A stretch of DNA of 64,000 nucleotides from Bradyrhizobium sp. DOA9 (GCF_000617845.2 NZ_DF820425.1:1123690-1187689), one strand, 5' to 3'; shown: positions 1-7,978, numbered from the stretch's first letter. Numbers and translations are program-made. Notes: generated by a model from the sequence alone, not told the origin.

Positions 1-262
1 CGATGTCATCCAATTGGTCCGCGATGGGACGGCGCACGATGCCGCGTATGCCATGCGCGATGATGCGCCCCTCGGGATGCTTCGCCAGCTCATCCTCAAT
101 GCCCGTATCCCAGATCAGCCACTCGCCGCGATGCCGGATGAGATAGGCATTGCAGCTCAGCGTCATGGGAACGCCAACATTGATGCCGGGAGAATAGATC
201 GAGCCGTCTTCGACCTCGGCAATGCCTCCATCGAGGATGTAGATCCTGTCGATTGTCGCCAT
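1..262 (-). CDS. MBL-fold metallo-hydrolase, N-acyl homoserine lactonase-like (5' part only)
   Basis: Only the first 87 codons lie in the window; the gene runs off the left edge. The protein begins MATIDRIYILDGG and carries SPGINVGVPMTLSCNAYLI and WLIWDTGIED, the N-terminal beta-strand pattern of the AttM/AiiA-like branch of the metallo-beta-lactamase fold. Known members hydrolyse lactone rings of acyl-homoserine lactones or related esters in the cytoplasm. The zinc-binding HxHxDH motif would lie past the edge, so activity cannot be judged. The ATG is 11 bp after the stop of the AraC-type gene on the same strand, so the two are probably co-transcribed and the regulator may control it. No strong ribosome binding site is visible. 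Confidence 0.7.
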   Translation of the reverse strand, partial: MATIDRIYILDGGIAEVEDGSIYSPGINVGVPMTLSCNAYLIRHRGEWLIWDTGIEDELAKHPEGRIIAHGIRGIVRRPIADQLDDI

Positions 263-273
263 TTCAGAACTCG

Positions 274-1167
274 TCAAGCCGCCGATTCGACACGCCGCTT
301 CGCCTCGCGCATGTCGCGCCCAGGCGGCATGCCGAACAACCGGCAATATTCCCGCGTGAACTGCGTGACGCTTTCGTAGCCGACCCGATGCGAGGCGGTC
401 GCGATGCTTGCGCCATCGGCCAGCATGATGCGGCGCGCCTCGATCAGGCGAAGCTGCTTCTGAAACTGAAGCGGGGTCAGCGACGTGACGCTGCGAAAGT
501 GCAGGTGAAAGGCCGACTGGCTCATGCCCGCGGCCTTGGCGAGCCGGTCGACCCGCAAAGGCTTGGCATAGTCGGCGCGAATGATCGCGACCGCACGGCC
601 GATCCGCTGCGCATGGCTGTCGGCAATACCGAGCGCCCTGATGGCGCCGCCGTGCCGCCCGGCCAACAGCCAATAATGCAGCTCCCGCAGCACCTGGCTC
701 TGAAGGATCGAGGCGGACGAGGGCCGATCGATCAGGCGCAACAGCCGCAGCGCAACCTCGCTCACATCCCGTTCCGTCGGCTCGACCCGCAGCGGCTGCG
801 ACTGAACATAAGGCGCCGCTCCCATCTCGACCACCAGCCCCTCGATGACGATGGGATCGAGCTCGACGACGAGCGACAAATAGGGCACCGCGGCTGTGGC
901 GCGCGTGATCTGGCTGACCGTCGGCACGTCGCTCGAGATCACCAGCGAATCGCCCGGAGCCAGATCGAACGACGTGGCGCCGACCGCGACACGTTTGGCG
1001 CCTTGCAGCACCAAAGCGACCAAGGGTTTGGAGATCGCAAATTGAAGCGCGCTCGGCGCGGTCTCACGAATGATCGAGATGCCGGCGAAAGGCGTTGAAG
1101 CGAGGCCTTTGTCGTCGGCGCGAGCTGCGGCGTAACGGCTGGCGATCTGGAGCAGTGTTTCAGTCAC
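274..1167 (-). CDS. AraC-family transcriptional regulator
   Basis: 297 aa. Residues about 20-180 match the AraC_N (PF06719-type) ligand-sensing region, with the run KPLVALVLQGAKRV and SLVISSDVPTVSQI. Residues about 195-290 form the paired helix-turn-helix, with RVDRLAKAAGMSQSAFHLHF and ATASHRVGYESVTQFTREY. Family members bind tandem sites as activators of a nearby oxidoreductase gene. It is divergent from a short-chain dehydrogenase gene, and the shared 194 bp gap holds 21-bp-spaced direct repeats that suit an AraC-type operator. The inducer is unknown. The downstream metallo-hydrolase gene follows by 11 bp. Confidence 0.9.
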   Translation of the reverse strand: MTETLLQIASRYAAARADDKGLASTPFAGISIIRETAPSALQFAISKPLVALVLQGAKRVAVGATSFDLAPGDSLVISSDVPTVSQITRATAAVPYLSLVVELDPIVIEGLVVEMGAAPYVQSQPLRVEPTERDVSEVALRLLRLIDRPSSASILQSQVLRELHYWLLAGRHGGAIRALGIADSHAQRIGRAVAIIRADYAKPLRVDRLAKAAGMSQSAFHLHFRSVTSLTPLQFQKQLRLIEARRIMLADGASIATASHRVGYESVTQFTREYCRLFGMPPGRDMREAKRRVESAA

Positions 1168-1270
1168 GCGCTTAATCTAGGCCGAGCCAGGCACGCGGGC
1201 AATTGCCGACGGGCGATCGGGCAAGAAGTCGAGAGCTCCAGGCAAGTCTGTCGCCGGCCGCATTCCTGGA

Positions 1271-1323
1271 GGATTAGGCAAGACGATCACAGGATCCGGC
1301 AACATCGGATGCGCGATCACAGG
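1271..1323. promoter_or_regulatory. Candidate AraC-type operator between regulator and SDR gene
   Basis: Two near-identical blocks, GGATTAGGCAA at 1271 and GGATCCGGCAA at 1292, lie exactly 21 bp apart, two helical turns. GATCACAGG also occurs twice, at 1285 and 1315. More GGCAAG copies occur towards the regulator gene near 1223 and 1243. Tandem direct repeats on one helix face are the usual target of AraC-family dimers. Assignment to the adjacent regulator is inference. Confidence 0.45.
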
Positions 1324-1361
1324 CAGAAAGGCCCCGCCGAAACTTCACGAGGAAGCCTCAA

Positions 1362-2117
1362 ATGCCCACCATTTCGCTCGTCACCGGCGCCAGCCGGGGC
1401 CTTGGCCGCAATACCGCAATCGCCATCGCGCGTCGCGGCGGCGACGTCATCCTGACCTATCGCAGCGGCGCCGCCGCCGCCCGCGAGGTCGTCACCGAGA
1501 TCGAGGCGCTCGGCCGAAAAGCGGTCGCGCTCCAGCTCGACGTCACCTCCGTATCGAGCTTTCCGGCGTTCGCCGCGAAAGTCCGGTCGGCGCTGGCGGA
1601 GCACTGGCACACCGAGCGGCTCGATCACCTCGTCAACAATGCCGGCCAGGGCGAAATGGCTGCCATCGCCGAGACGACGGAGCAGCAGTTCGACGCGCTG
1701 TTCGACACCCATGTCAAAGGGCCGTTCTTCCTGACCCAGGCCTTGCTGCCGCTGCTCGGCGACAATGGCCGGATCATCAACTTCTCGAGCGGGCTGACGC
1801 GCGTGTCTTTTCCCGGCTTCTCGGCCTATTCCGCCGCCAAGGGCGCCATCGAGGTCCTGACCGTCTACATGGCAAAAGAATTCGGTGCGCGCGGCATCAC
1901 CGCCAACGTCGTCGCGCCGGGCGCGATCGAGACCGACTTCCTCGGCGGCGCCGTCCGCGACATGCCGGATCTGAACAAGCAGTTCGCGCAAATGACCGCG
2001 CTCGGCCGCGTCGGTGTGCCCGACGACATCGGGCCGATGGTCGCGAGCCTGCTCGGTCCCGACAATCGCTGGGTCACGGCCCAGCGCATCGAGGTGTCCG
2101 GCGGACAGACGATCTGA
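1362..2117 (+). CDS. Short-chain dehydrogenase/reductase (SDR)
   Basis: 251 aa, the classical SDR length. The NAD(P)-binding TGASRGLG is at residues 8-15, NNAG at 92-95, the catalytic Ser near 142-143 and YSAAK with Tyr156 and Lys160, so the active site is intact. An Arg at residue 34 after the second strand suggests NADP preference. The C-terminus RIEVSGGQTI is the usual 3-oxoacyl-reductase-like ending. It is a cytoplasmic oxidoreductase of unknown substrate. A GAGGAAG ribosome site precedes the ATG. It is divergently transcribed from the AraC-family gene and is its most likely target, an arrangement common for this regulator branch. Confidence 0.9.
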   Translation: MPTISLVTGASRGLGRNTAIAIARRGGDVILTYRSGAAAAREVVTEIEALGRKAVALQLDVTSVSSFPAFAAKVRSALAEHWHTERLDHLVNNAGQGEMAAIAETTEQQFDALFDTHVKGPFFLTQALLPLLGDNGRIINFSSGLTRVSFPGFSAYSAAKGAIEVLTVYMAKEFGARGITANVVAPGAIETDFLGGAVRDMPDLNKQFAQMTALGRVGVPDDIGPMVASLLGPDNRWVTAQRIEVSGGQTI

Positions 2118-2119
2118 GT

Positions 2120-2287
2120 GCGGCGGCATCGGCGCACTTCGTCGCCCGGCGATGGAGTGCGCGAGCCCTCGGCCCTTTCCCATCGCGCGATCTCGCCGCC
2201 GGCACCGCCGCGGAGAACTTTCACGGCTATTGCGCCAATGCCGCGACGCTGGAGTCGCTCGATCGCGCAGAGATCGTGCCGCACTGA
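2120..2287 (+). pseudogene. Possible C-terminal relic of an unidentified gene
   Basis: The 320 bp between the SDR and LssY_C genes holds no complete gene. One frame ending with TGA at 2285-2287 reads plausible protein, with RDLAAGTAAENFHGYCANAA and then LDRAEIVPH before the stop, but has no start or ribosome site and is short. It may be the tail of a lost gene. I do not recognise the family. The rest of the gap, to 2437, shows nothing else I can support. Confidence 0.25.
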
Positions 2288-2437
2288 GTCGCGGGCTCGA
2301 CCGACGAATGAGGTTTTCGGCGAGAACGGGCCATCGGCCTGGCGCACGCCCCTGCGGGCGCAAACCTAGCACCGGACGTTGTAACGGACTATGCTGGATA
2401 GGTATGGTGTCGCGTATACTGGCTCGAGCGATACCGC

Positions 2438-3259
2438 ATGACCAATTCCGCGAAGACCGGGACGAGGAAGCGACGGTGGCCTTTCGTGCTGGCCTTTGTT
2501 GTGCTCGTCTATCTAGCCCTCGCATATGTTCTGGTGCCCACCCTGTGGATTCACCACGAACACGAAGCGGGGCTCGCTTCGTTGCCGATGCTCACCAGGA
2601 CATCGGACGATATCCCTGGTGACCCTCTGAACGTTGGACTTGTTGGCGAGGGCGGAGATGTCGTCCGCGCCATGAACGCGGCGGGGTGGTCTGCGGCCGA
2701 CGCCGTGACGCTGCGATCAAGCATCGAGATCGTCGGGAGCGTGGTACTGGATCGACCGTATCGCGACGCGCCGGTCAGCCCGCTCTACTATCTGGGAAAG
2801 AAGGAGCAATACGCGTTCGAGAAGCCTGCAGGGAAAAGTGCAGATCGGCGGAATCACGTTCGGTTCTGGAAGGCCCTCGAAAAGGGTGATGACGGTCGAC
2901 CAGTCTGGCTCGGTTCGGCAACTTTCGACCGAGGCGTCGGGCTGAGCCACGATACGGGACAGGTCACCCATCACATCGCGGCCAACATTGATGCCGAGCG
3001 GGATCTCCTTATGGCCGACCTGCGAGCGGCCCGCGTCGTCAGCAGTTTCTTTCAGATCTCCGGCATAGGCCCCACTCTGTTCGGCCGAAACGGTGGCGGT
3101 GACCCCTACTATACGGATGGCGAGATCCACGTCGCCGTCCTGGTGCCGAGAGCGGCGAGCGGACCTGCCGATCCGCCGACCATTCCGCCGCCCTCATTCA
3201 TCGCTCTCAAGGATGCCATATGGCACGGCATCGCTCGCCAAGCCGAAACGACGCCCTAG
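2438..3259 (+). CDS. LssY C-terminal domain protein, single-pass membrane
   Basis: 273 aa. A basic N-terminus (TRKRR) is followed by one hydrophobic segment at about residues 15-37 (FVLAFVVLVYLALAYVLV), giving an N-in membrane anchor with a periplasmic domain. The rest carries the LssY_C pattern: DPLNVGLVGEGGDVVRAMNAAGW, PVSPLYYLG, RNHVRFWK, VWLGSATFDRGVG and HHIAANIDAERDLL. LssY takes its name from a Legionella secretion locus, and the domain's biochemical role is unknown. The gene stands alone on this strand, with no obvious operon partner. Confidence 0.8.
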   Translation: MTNSAKTGTRKRRWPFVLAFVVLVYLALAYVLVPTLWIHHEHEAGLASLPMLTRTSDDIPGDPLNVGLVGEGGDVVRAMNAAGWSAADAVTLRSSIEIVGSVVLDRPYRDAPVSPLYYLGKKEQYAFEKPAGKSADRRNHVRFWKALEKGDDGRPVWLGSATFDRGVGLSHDTGQVTHHIAANIDAERDLLMADLRAARVVSSFFQISGIGPTLFGRNGGGDPYYTDGEIHVAVLVPRAASGPADPPTIPPPSFIALKDAIWHGIARQAETTP

Positions 3260-3266
3260 CCCTTGC

Positions 3267-3484
3267 TCATTCCTGCAGGCACTTCGGTAAAGCTCCGGGC
3301 TTAATTCTACCAAGGCCGGCATCACTTGCCGGCCACGAAATAAAAATCTGCCGGCCGGAGATCGAGCCGTAGCTGAACGGTTTCTGCCTGCGGCCGGTGG
3401 CCTCCATGACGTCGTCGTGGACGAAGTCGAACAGCCTGCGGACTTCGAGGCTCGGCGTCAGGAGATTATCCGCCAGCGTACCCC
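3267..3484 (-). pseudogene. Caspase-family (peptidase C14) C-terminal relic
   Basis: Reading leftwards from the 3' end of the CitE-like gene, one open frame gives TPSLEVRRLFDFVHDDVMEA, then TGRRQKPFSYGS and ISGRQIFIS before the stop at 3267-3269. This matches the end of bacterial caspase-like proteins, where a TPGLEIRQxxxRVRxDV helix is followed by a Gln-x-Pro segment and a final strand. The catalytic His and Cys, which lie upstream in such proteins, are absent because the CitE-like gene occupies that DNA. It therefore looks like the remains of a truncated gene. The stretch also carries a GGCCGGCA/TGCCGGCC hairpin at 3314-3334. The family call is by pattern recognition only. Confidence 0.45.
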
Positions 3485-4366
3485 TCAGCCCTTCCCCATC
3501 GCCGCGATCGCGTCGGCAATTTCGATCGTGCGCCGGGCCATGTCGGCGTGCAGGCGTTCCACCATCGCACCATCCAGGCGGATCGCGCCGCGCGCGGCGT
3601 TCTCCGGCAGCTCGAACGCCGCGATGATCTTTCGCGCGCGGGCGACCTCCTCCTCGGGCGGGGTGAAGATGGCGTTGCAGGCGTCGATCTGGGAGGGGTG
3701 GATCAGCGTCTTGCCGTCGAAGCCGAGGTCGCGGCCCTGCGCGCATTCGGTGGCGAAGCCGTCGGAATTGGCGATGTCGCTGTAGGGACCGTCGAGGATC
3801 TCGAGCCCGTAGGCGCGGCTCGCCAGGATGCAATGGGTGATCATCGGGATCATCGCGGCGCGGCCCGGCAGCATCCGGATCCGCGTCTCGCGCGAGATGT
3901 CGTTCGGGCCGAACACGAAGCCCGAGAGGCGGCGCGAGGGATCGCGGCCGGCGGCGGCCAGCTCCTCGGCATGCAGCACCGCGCGCGCGGTCTCGATCAT
4001 GGCCCAGACCTTGACGGTCGGCGCGGCGCCGAGTTCGGCCAGCTTGCGGCCGATGGCGTCGAGATCCTCGACGCTCGACACTTTTGGAACCAGGATGCCG
4101 TCCGGCGCGGCCTTGGCCGCCATGGCGACGTCATCCGGCCACCAGGGCGTGTCGAGGCCGTTGGTCCGGATCAGGACCTCGCGTCGGCCAAAGCCCTTGG
4201 CGGCGATCGCCGCCGCAATGCCGTCGCGCGCCGCCGCCTTGGCCTCAGGGGCGACGGAATCCTCGAGGTCGAGGATCAGGCCGTCGGCGGCCAGGTTGCG
4301 CGCCTTTTCCAGCGCGCGCGGGTTGGAGCCGGGCATGAACAGATGGCTGCGGCGCGGGCGGGTCAT
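3485..4366 (-). CDS. HpcH/HpaI aldolase / citrate lyase beta-subunit-like (CitE)
   Basis: 293 aa from the ATG at 4366, chosen because MTRPRRSHLFMPGSNPR is the normal CitE-like start; an upstream in-frame codon adds 15 unlikely residues. Motifs of the Mg-dependent acyl-CoA lyase family are present: LILDLEDSVAP with the metal-binding acid, IRTNGLDTPW with the CoA/substrate-binding Arg, WAMIETARAV with the second metal-binding Glu, and FGPNDIS. Family members cleave citramalyl-CoA, malyl-CoA or similar esters. No CitD or CitF genes are nearby, so a stand-alone malyl- or citramalyl-CoA lyase is likelier than true citrate lyase. It is divergent from the carbonic anhydrase gene. Confidence 0.85.
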   Translation of the reverse strand: MTRPRRSHLFMPGSNPRALEKARNLAADGLILDLEDSVAPEAKAAARDGIAAAIAAKGFGRREVLIRTNGLDTPWWPDDVAMAAKAAPDGILVPKVSSVEDLDAIGRKLAELGAAPTVKVWAMIETARAVLHAEELAAAGRDPSRRLSGFVFGPNDISRETRIRMLPGRAAMIPMITHCILASRAYGLEILDGPYSDIANSDGFATECAQGRDLGFDGKTLIHPSQIDACNAIFTPPEEEVARARKIIAAFELPENAARGAIRLDGAMVERLHADMARRTIEIADAIAAMGKG

Positions 4367-4469
4367 GCGGGCGTTCCTTCCTGGTCTGTCGTCCGACCCA
4401 GCCGATAGCATTTGGCCTGCCCATTCGAAAGGCTTGTCGGCCTTGGCGGTATGTGATTAGGCATGGGCC

Positions 4470-5111
4470 ATGACGACATTCCCGACGCATTTGCTGGAAG
4501 GCTACAAGGCCTTCGCCACCCAGCGGCTGCCGACCGAGCAGAACCGCTATCGCGAGCTCTCGGTCAAGGGGCAGTCGCCCGAGACCATGGTGATCGGCTG
4601 CTGCGACTCCCGGGTCTCCCCCGAGGTGATCTTCGACGCGGGGCCGGGCGAGCTCTTCGTCGTCCGCAACATCGCCAATCTGGTGCCGACCTATCAGCCT
4701 GACGAAGGCGCGCACGGCGTCTCGGCCGCGCTGGAGTTTGCGGTGACGGTGCTGAAGGTGAAGCACATCGTGGTGCTCGGCCACGCCCAATGCGGCGGCA
4801 TCCGCGCCTTCATCGACAAGATCGAGCCGCTCACGCCCGGCGACTTCATCGGCCGCTGGATGCAGATGTTCATCAAGCCGGGCGAGGTGGTCGAGCAGCG
4901 CGAGCACGAGACCATGGCGCAGTTCGTCGAGCGCATCGAGAAGGCCGCCGTGTTCCGCAGCCTGGAAAACCTGATGACCTTCCCGTTCGTGCGCAAGGCC
5001 GTGGAGAGCGGCCAGACGCAGACCCACGGCGCCTATTTCGGGGTCGCGGAGGGATCGCTGTTCGTGCTGGACAAGGCGGCCAAGGAATTCAAGAACGCGC
5101 GTGCGGCATAG
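4470..5111 (+). CDS. Beta-class carbonic anhydrase
   Basis: 213 aa. It interconverts CO2 and bicarbonate in the cytoplasm. Zinc ligands are seen as Cys45 in GCCDSRVSPE, and His105 and Cys108 in GHAQCGG. The Asp46/Arg48 dyad is present, so the enzyme should be active. FDAGPGELFVVRNIANLVP and EGAHGVSAALEFAV are further family signatures. Length is normal for bacterial beta enzymes. The gene stands alone, with CitE divergent 103 bp upstream and tsaB 157 bp downstream. Confidence 0.93.
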   Translation: MTTFPTHLLEGYKAFATQRLPTEQNRYRELSVKGQSPETMVIGCCDSRVSPEVIFDAGPGELFVVRNIANLVPTYQPDEGAHGVSAALEFAVTVLKVKHIVVLGHAQCGGIRAFIDKIEPLTPGDFIGRWMQMFIKPGEVVEQREHETMAQFVERIEKAAVFRSLENLMTFPFVRKAVESGQTQTHGAYFGVAEGSLFVLDKAAKEFKNARAA

Positions 5112-5268
5112 CCCGCTCGCCGGCGGGCAAGGCGGCTTGTGCGCAAGGCGCGCCCGTGCCAGCCCGCAATAGGGCATATCGGGGCCTGCAAATCGTGCGC
5201 GATGAATGGCGGACAGGCGCCCGGTTCGCTAGAGTGCTCTCCATTCGCCACTCGCCCTTTGCTGTTTC

Positions 5269-5961
5269 ATGCTGATCCTTGCCATCGATACTGCGCTCGA
5301 AGCTTGCGCGGCCGCCGTTCTCGACACCGAAGCCGGCGAGCTCCTCGCGCGGGAATCGCAGCTGATGAAGCGCGGCCATGCCGAGGCGCTGATGCCGATG
5401 ATCGCGCGCGTGATGCAATCGGCCGGCCTCGCCTTCACCTCGCTCGACCGCATCGCCGTCACCGTCGGCCCCGGCAGCTTCACCGGCCTGCGCGTCGGCA
5501 TCTCGGCGGCGCGCGGCCTTGCGCTGGCGGCGAAACGCCCGGCGGTCGGGCTGACGACGTTGTCGGCCTATGCCGCCGGTGTCGTCGGCCAGAGCGGAAC
5601 GGCGCCGGTGATCTCCGCGATCGATGCGCGGCACGACCACGTCTATGTCCAGATCGTCGCCGGCGACGGCAGCCAGCTGGTGCGGCCCCGTGTCGCTGCC
5701 GTCGACGCGGCGATCGCGGCCTCGCAATTCGGCGCGCCGCATCTGGTCGGCAATGCCGCAAAAATCCTCGCAGGTCGCTGGCCGAAGGACGGACCGCAAC
5801 CCGTCGCGGTCGACGCGCAGCCCGCGCCCGACATCGGCTGGATCGCATGGCTCGGCGCGGCGGCCAATCCCGACACCAATCCGGCGCGGCCGTTCTATCT
5901 GAAAGCGCCCGACGCCAAGCCGGCAATACCGCCGCTCCCAGCACAAGCCGCGACCTCATGA
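5269..5961 (+). CDS. tsaB: tRNA threonylcarbamoyladenosine biosynthesis protein TsaB
   Basis: 230 aa, usual length. The protein opens with MLILAIDTALEACAAAV, an ASKHA-fold nucleotide-binding start, and has VTVGPGSFTGLRVGISAARG, the signature of TsaB. TsaB is the inactive paralogue that scaffolds TsaD and TsaE in making t6A37 of ANN-decoding tRNAs. The TsaE partner is encoded in this window as an N-terminal domain at 52.5 kb; tsaD is not here. The stop overlaps the start of rimI by four bases (ATGA), so the two are translationally coupled. Confidence 0.93.
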   Translation: MLILAIDTALEACAAAVLDTEAGELLARESQLMKRGHAEALMPMIARVMQSAGLAFTSLDRIAVTVGPGSFTGLRVGISAARGLALAAKRPAVGLTTLSAYAAGVVGQSGTAPVISAIDARHDHVYVQIVAGDGSQLVRPRVAAVDAAIAASQFGAPHLVGNAAKILAGRWPKDGPQPVAVDAQPAPDIGWIAWLGAAANPDTNPARPFYLKAPDAKPAIPPLPAQAATS

Positions 5962-6443
5962 TGGGATGGCTGTCGGAGTGGTGGCGCGGCGGCACCGCTG
6001 CCGTCGAGCCCGCGACCATGCGCGATGCCGCGCGGCTGGCGCAGCTGCACGGCGCTTCCTTCGCGCACGGCTGGGGCGAAGGCGAGTTCGAGAGCATGAT
6101 GAGCGAGCGCAACACGCTGGTGCATCGCCTGCGGCTAGGCCGCAAGACGATCGGCTTTGCGGTGTCGCGAATCGGCGCGGACGAAGCGGAAATTCTCTCG
6201 ATTGCGGTGGACGGGGCCTATCGCGGCCGCGGCCTCTCCCGCACGCTGCTGATGACCCATCTCGGCCACCTCGCCGGGCGCGGCGTACGCACCATATTTC
6301 TGGAAGTGGAGGAGAACAACCAGCTGGCACGGCGGCTTTACGATCGCGCCGGATTCGTGGTGGTCGGGCGCCGCGATCGCTACTATAAGCAGCCCGACGG
6401 GGAACAATTGAACGCCCTTCTGATGCGACGTGACTTGGCGTAA
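5958..6443 (+). CDS. rimI: GNAT acetyltransferase RimI-like
   Basis: 161 aa from ATG 5958, which overlaps the tsaB stop. GNAT motif A is seen in ILSIAVDGAYRGRGLSRTLL, the acetyl-CoA binding loop. IFLEVEENNQLARRLYDRAGF and the RRDRYYKQPDGE end are typical of RimI. RimI acetylates the N-terminal alanine of ribosomal protein S18, and tsaB-rimI pairing is widespread in bacteria. The frame stays open far upstream through tsaB, but that part is not protein-like and has no supported start. It is followed closely by the Fur-family gene. Confidence 0.9.
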   Translation: MMGWLSEWWRGGTAAVEPATMRDAARLAQLHGASFAHGWGEGEFESMMSERNTLVHRLRLGRKTIGFAVSRIGADEAEILSIAVDGAYRGRGLSRTLLMTHLGHLAGRGVRTIFLEVEENNQLARRLYDRAGFVVVGRRDRYYKQPDGEQLNALLMRRDLA

Positions 6444-6481
6444 CATCGGTGGCAGAAAGCGCCCGCCAGGCAGACAACGCG

Positions 6482-6937
6482 ATGACCACACTGAAACATT
6501 CTCCTGCATCCAAGGCGTCCGATATCGAGGCGCGCTGCGCCGCCACGGGCATGCGCATGACCGAGCAGCGCCGCGTCATTGCCCGCGTGCTGGCGGAGGC
6601 GGCCGATCATCCCGACGTCGAGGAACTGTACCGGCGCTGCGTTGCGGTCGACGACAAGATCTCGATCTCGACGGTCTACCGCACCGTGAAGCTGTTCGAG
6701 GACGCCGGCATCATCGAGCGCCACGATTTCCGCGAAGGCCGCGCGCGCTACGAGCAGATGCGCGACAGCCATCACGACCACCTCATCAACCTTCGCGACG
6801 GCAAGGTGATCGAGTTCACCTCCGAGGAGATCGAGAAGCTGCAGGCCGAGATCGCCCGCAAGCTCGGCTATCGTCTGGTCGATCACCGGCTCGAGCTCTA
6901 TTGCGTCCCGCTCGACGACGACAAGCCGACGAATTGA
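6482..6937 (+). CDS. fur: Fur-family metal regulator (Fur/Mur)
   Basis: 151 aa from ATG 6482. A GTG at 6449 would add 11 residues; neither has a clear ribosome site and I prefer the ATG. The winged helix spans about residues 15-85 (MRMTEQRRVIARVL, SISTVYRTVKLFEDAGI), and the metal-sensing hinge has HDFREGRARYE and SHHDHLI. The CxxC pair that binds structural zinc in Escherichia coli Fur is replaced: HHDHLIN-LRD-GKVIEF. Rhizobial Mur proteins share this loss, and the Bradyrhizobium protein is reported to respond to manganese as well as iron. It follows rimI by 38 bp. The irr gene at 38 kb is a described target in Bradyrhizobium. Confidence 0.9.
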   Translation: MTTLKHSPASKASDIEARCAATGMRMTEQRRVIARVLAEAADHPDVEELYRRCVAVDDKISISTVYRTVKLFEDAGIIERHDFREGRARYEQMRDSHHDHLINLRDGKVIEFTSEEIEKLQAEIARKLGYRLVDHRLELYCVPLDDDKPTN

Positions 6938-6964
6938 TGCGCAGTTCTTGCGGCGATCTTTCTT

Positions 6965-7138
6965 CACCTCTCCCCATCGGGGAGAGGTCGATTTGCGCAG
7001 CAAATCGGGTGAGGGGGCACAGGTCCCACGAGAGAGCGAAACCCCTCACCCGGCGCTTCGCCATAGCCGAAGCTTTGCTTCGGCGTTCTTCAGAACGGCC
7101 GTCAAAGGCGGCCTACGCCTCTCCCTCCGGGAGAGGTG
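6965..7138. repeat. Palindromic CTCTCCC/GGGAGAG intergenic repeat
   Basis: This fills most of the fur-HAD gap. It starts with the hairpin CCTCTCCCC-ATC-GGGGAGAGG and ends with CTCCCTCCGGGAGAGG. Inside are GGTGAGGGG and its complement CCCCTCACC, so the whole element can fold on itself. A relative lies at 29346-29470. Such elements recur between genes in Bradyrhizobium. It may also end the fur transcript. Confidence 0.65.
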
Positions 7139-7185
7139 GCATCGCCCGCATCGCGCCAGATCATTTCAACCTCACCGCACACTGA

Positions 7186-7866
7186 ATGCCCATCGACCTC
7201 ATCATCTTCGATTGCGACGGCGTGCTCGTGGACAGCGAGGTGATCTCCTGCCGGGCGCATGCGGACGTGCTGACGCGCCACGGCTATCCGATCACGTCGG
7301 AGCAGGTGTTCGAGCGCTTCCTCGGCCGCTCGACAAAACAGGCCAATCTCGAGATCGAGACCGAGCTCGGCCGCAAGTTGCCCGAGGCCTATCACGGCGA
7401 TCTCCAGGACGAGCTGTTTCGTTCGTTCGAGGCCGACCTCGAAGCGATCCGCGGCATCCACGACGTGCTCGATGTCGTCACGCAAGCCGTCTGTGTCGCT
7501 TCCAGCGGCTCGCACCAGCGCATGCGGGTGAGCCTCGGGAGCACCGGGCTGCACGAGCGCCTCGCGCCCAACATCTTCTCGGCCTCGCAGGTGAAGAGCG
7601 GCAAGCCGGCGCCGGACCTGTTCCTGTTCGCGGCGCGCCAAATGGGCGTGCCGCCCGAGCGCTGCGTCGTGATCGAGGACAGCCTTGCCGGCATCGCCGG
7701 CGCCCGGGCGGCCGGCATGACGGTTTTCGGCTTTTACGGGGGCAGCCATTGCGGCGACGACTATCCCGGGACGCTGCGCCAGGCGGGTGCCGACCTGATC
7801 TTTGCCGACATGCATCAGCTGCCGGAGCTGGTTCGACGGGTCGAGGCAAACGCTCTGGCGGGCTGA
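7186..7866 (+). CDS. HAD-superfamily hydrolase, beta-phosphoglucomutase-like
   Basis: 226 aa. The nucleophile motif FDCDGVLVDSE gives Asp9 and Asp11. VASSGSHQRM carries motif II Ser, KSGKPAPDLFLF motif III Lys, and VIEDSLAGIAGARAAGM motif IV acids. The helical cap after residue 18 (subtype IA) fits the phosphoglycolate phosphatase/beta-phosphoglucomutase group. All catalytic residues are present, but the substrate cannot be told from sequence. It stands alone between two palindromic repeats, separating fur from miaB. Confidence 0.87.
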   Translation: MPIDLIIFDCDGVLVDSEVISCRAHADVLTRHGYPITSEQVFERFLGRSTKQANLEIETELGRKLPEAYHGDLQDELFRSFEADLEAIRGIHDVLDVVTQAVCVASSGSHQRMRVSLGSTGLHERLAPNIFSASQVKSGKPAPDLFLFAARQMGVPPERCVVIEDSLAGIAGARAAGMTVFGFYGGSHCGDDYPGTLRQAGADLIFADMHQLPELVRRVEANALAG

Positions 7867-7879
7867 TTTTCGCCTTCGA

Positions 7880-7978
7880 CCGTCATTCCGGGTCACGCGC
7901 GACGCGCGTGAACCCGTAATCTTGCGCCAGAACCTCTGGATTTTCGGGTTCGCGCTGGCGCGCGCCCCGGAATGACGG
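7880..7978. repeat. CGTCATTCCGGG inverted repeat element
   Basis: The ends are CCGTCATTCCGGG at 7880-7892 and CCCCGGAATGACGG at 7965-7978. The inside carries GCGCGACGCGCGTGAACCC and GGGTTCGCGCTGGCGCGC arms, so the DNA can form a cruciform or the RNA a long hairpin. It lies between the HAD and miaB genes and could terminate the former. It resembles the other ATGACGG-ended repeats in this window. Confidence 0.6.
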
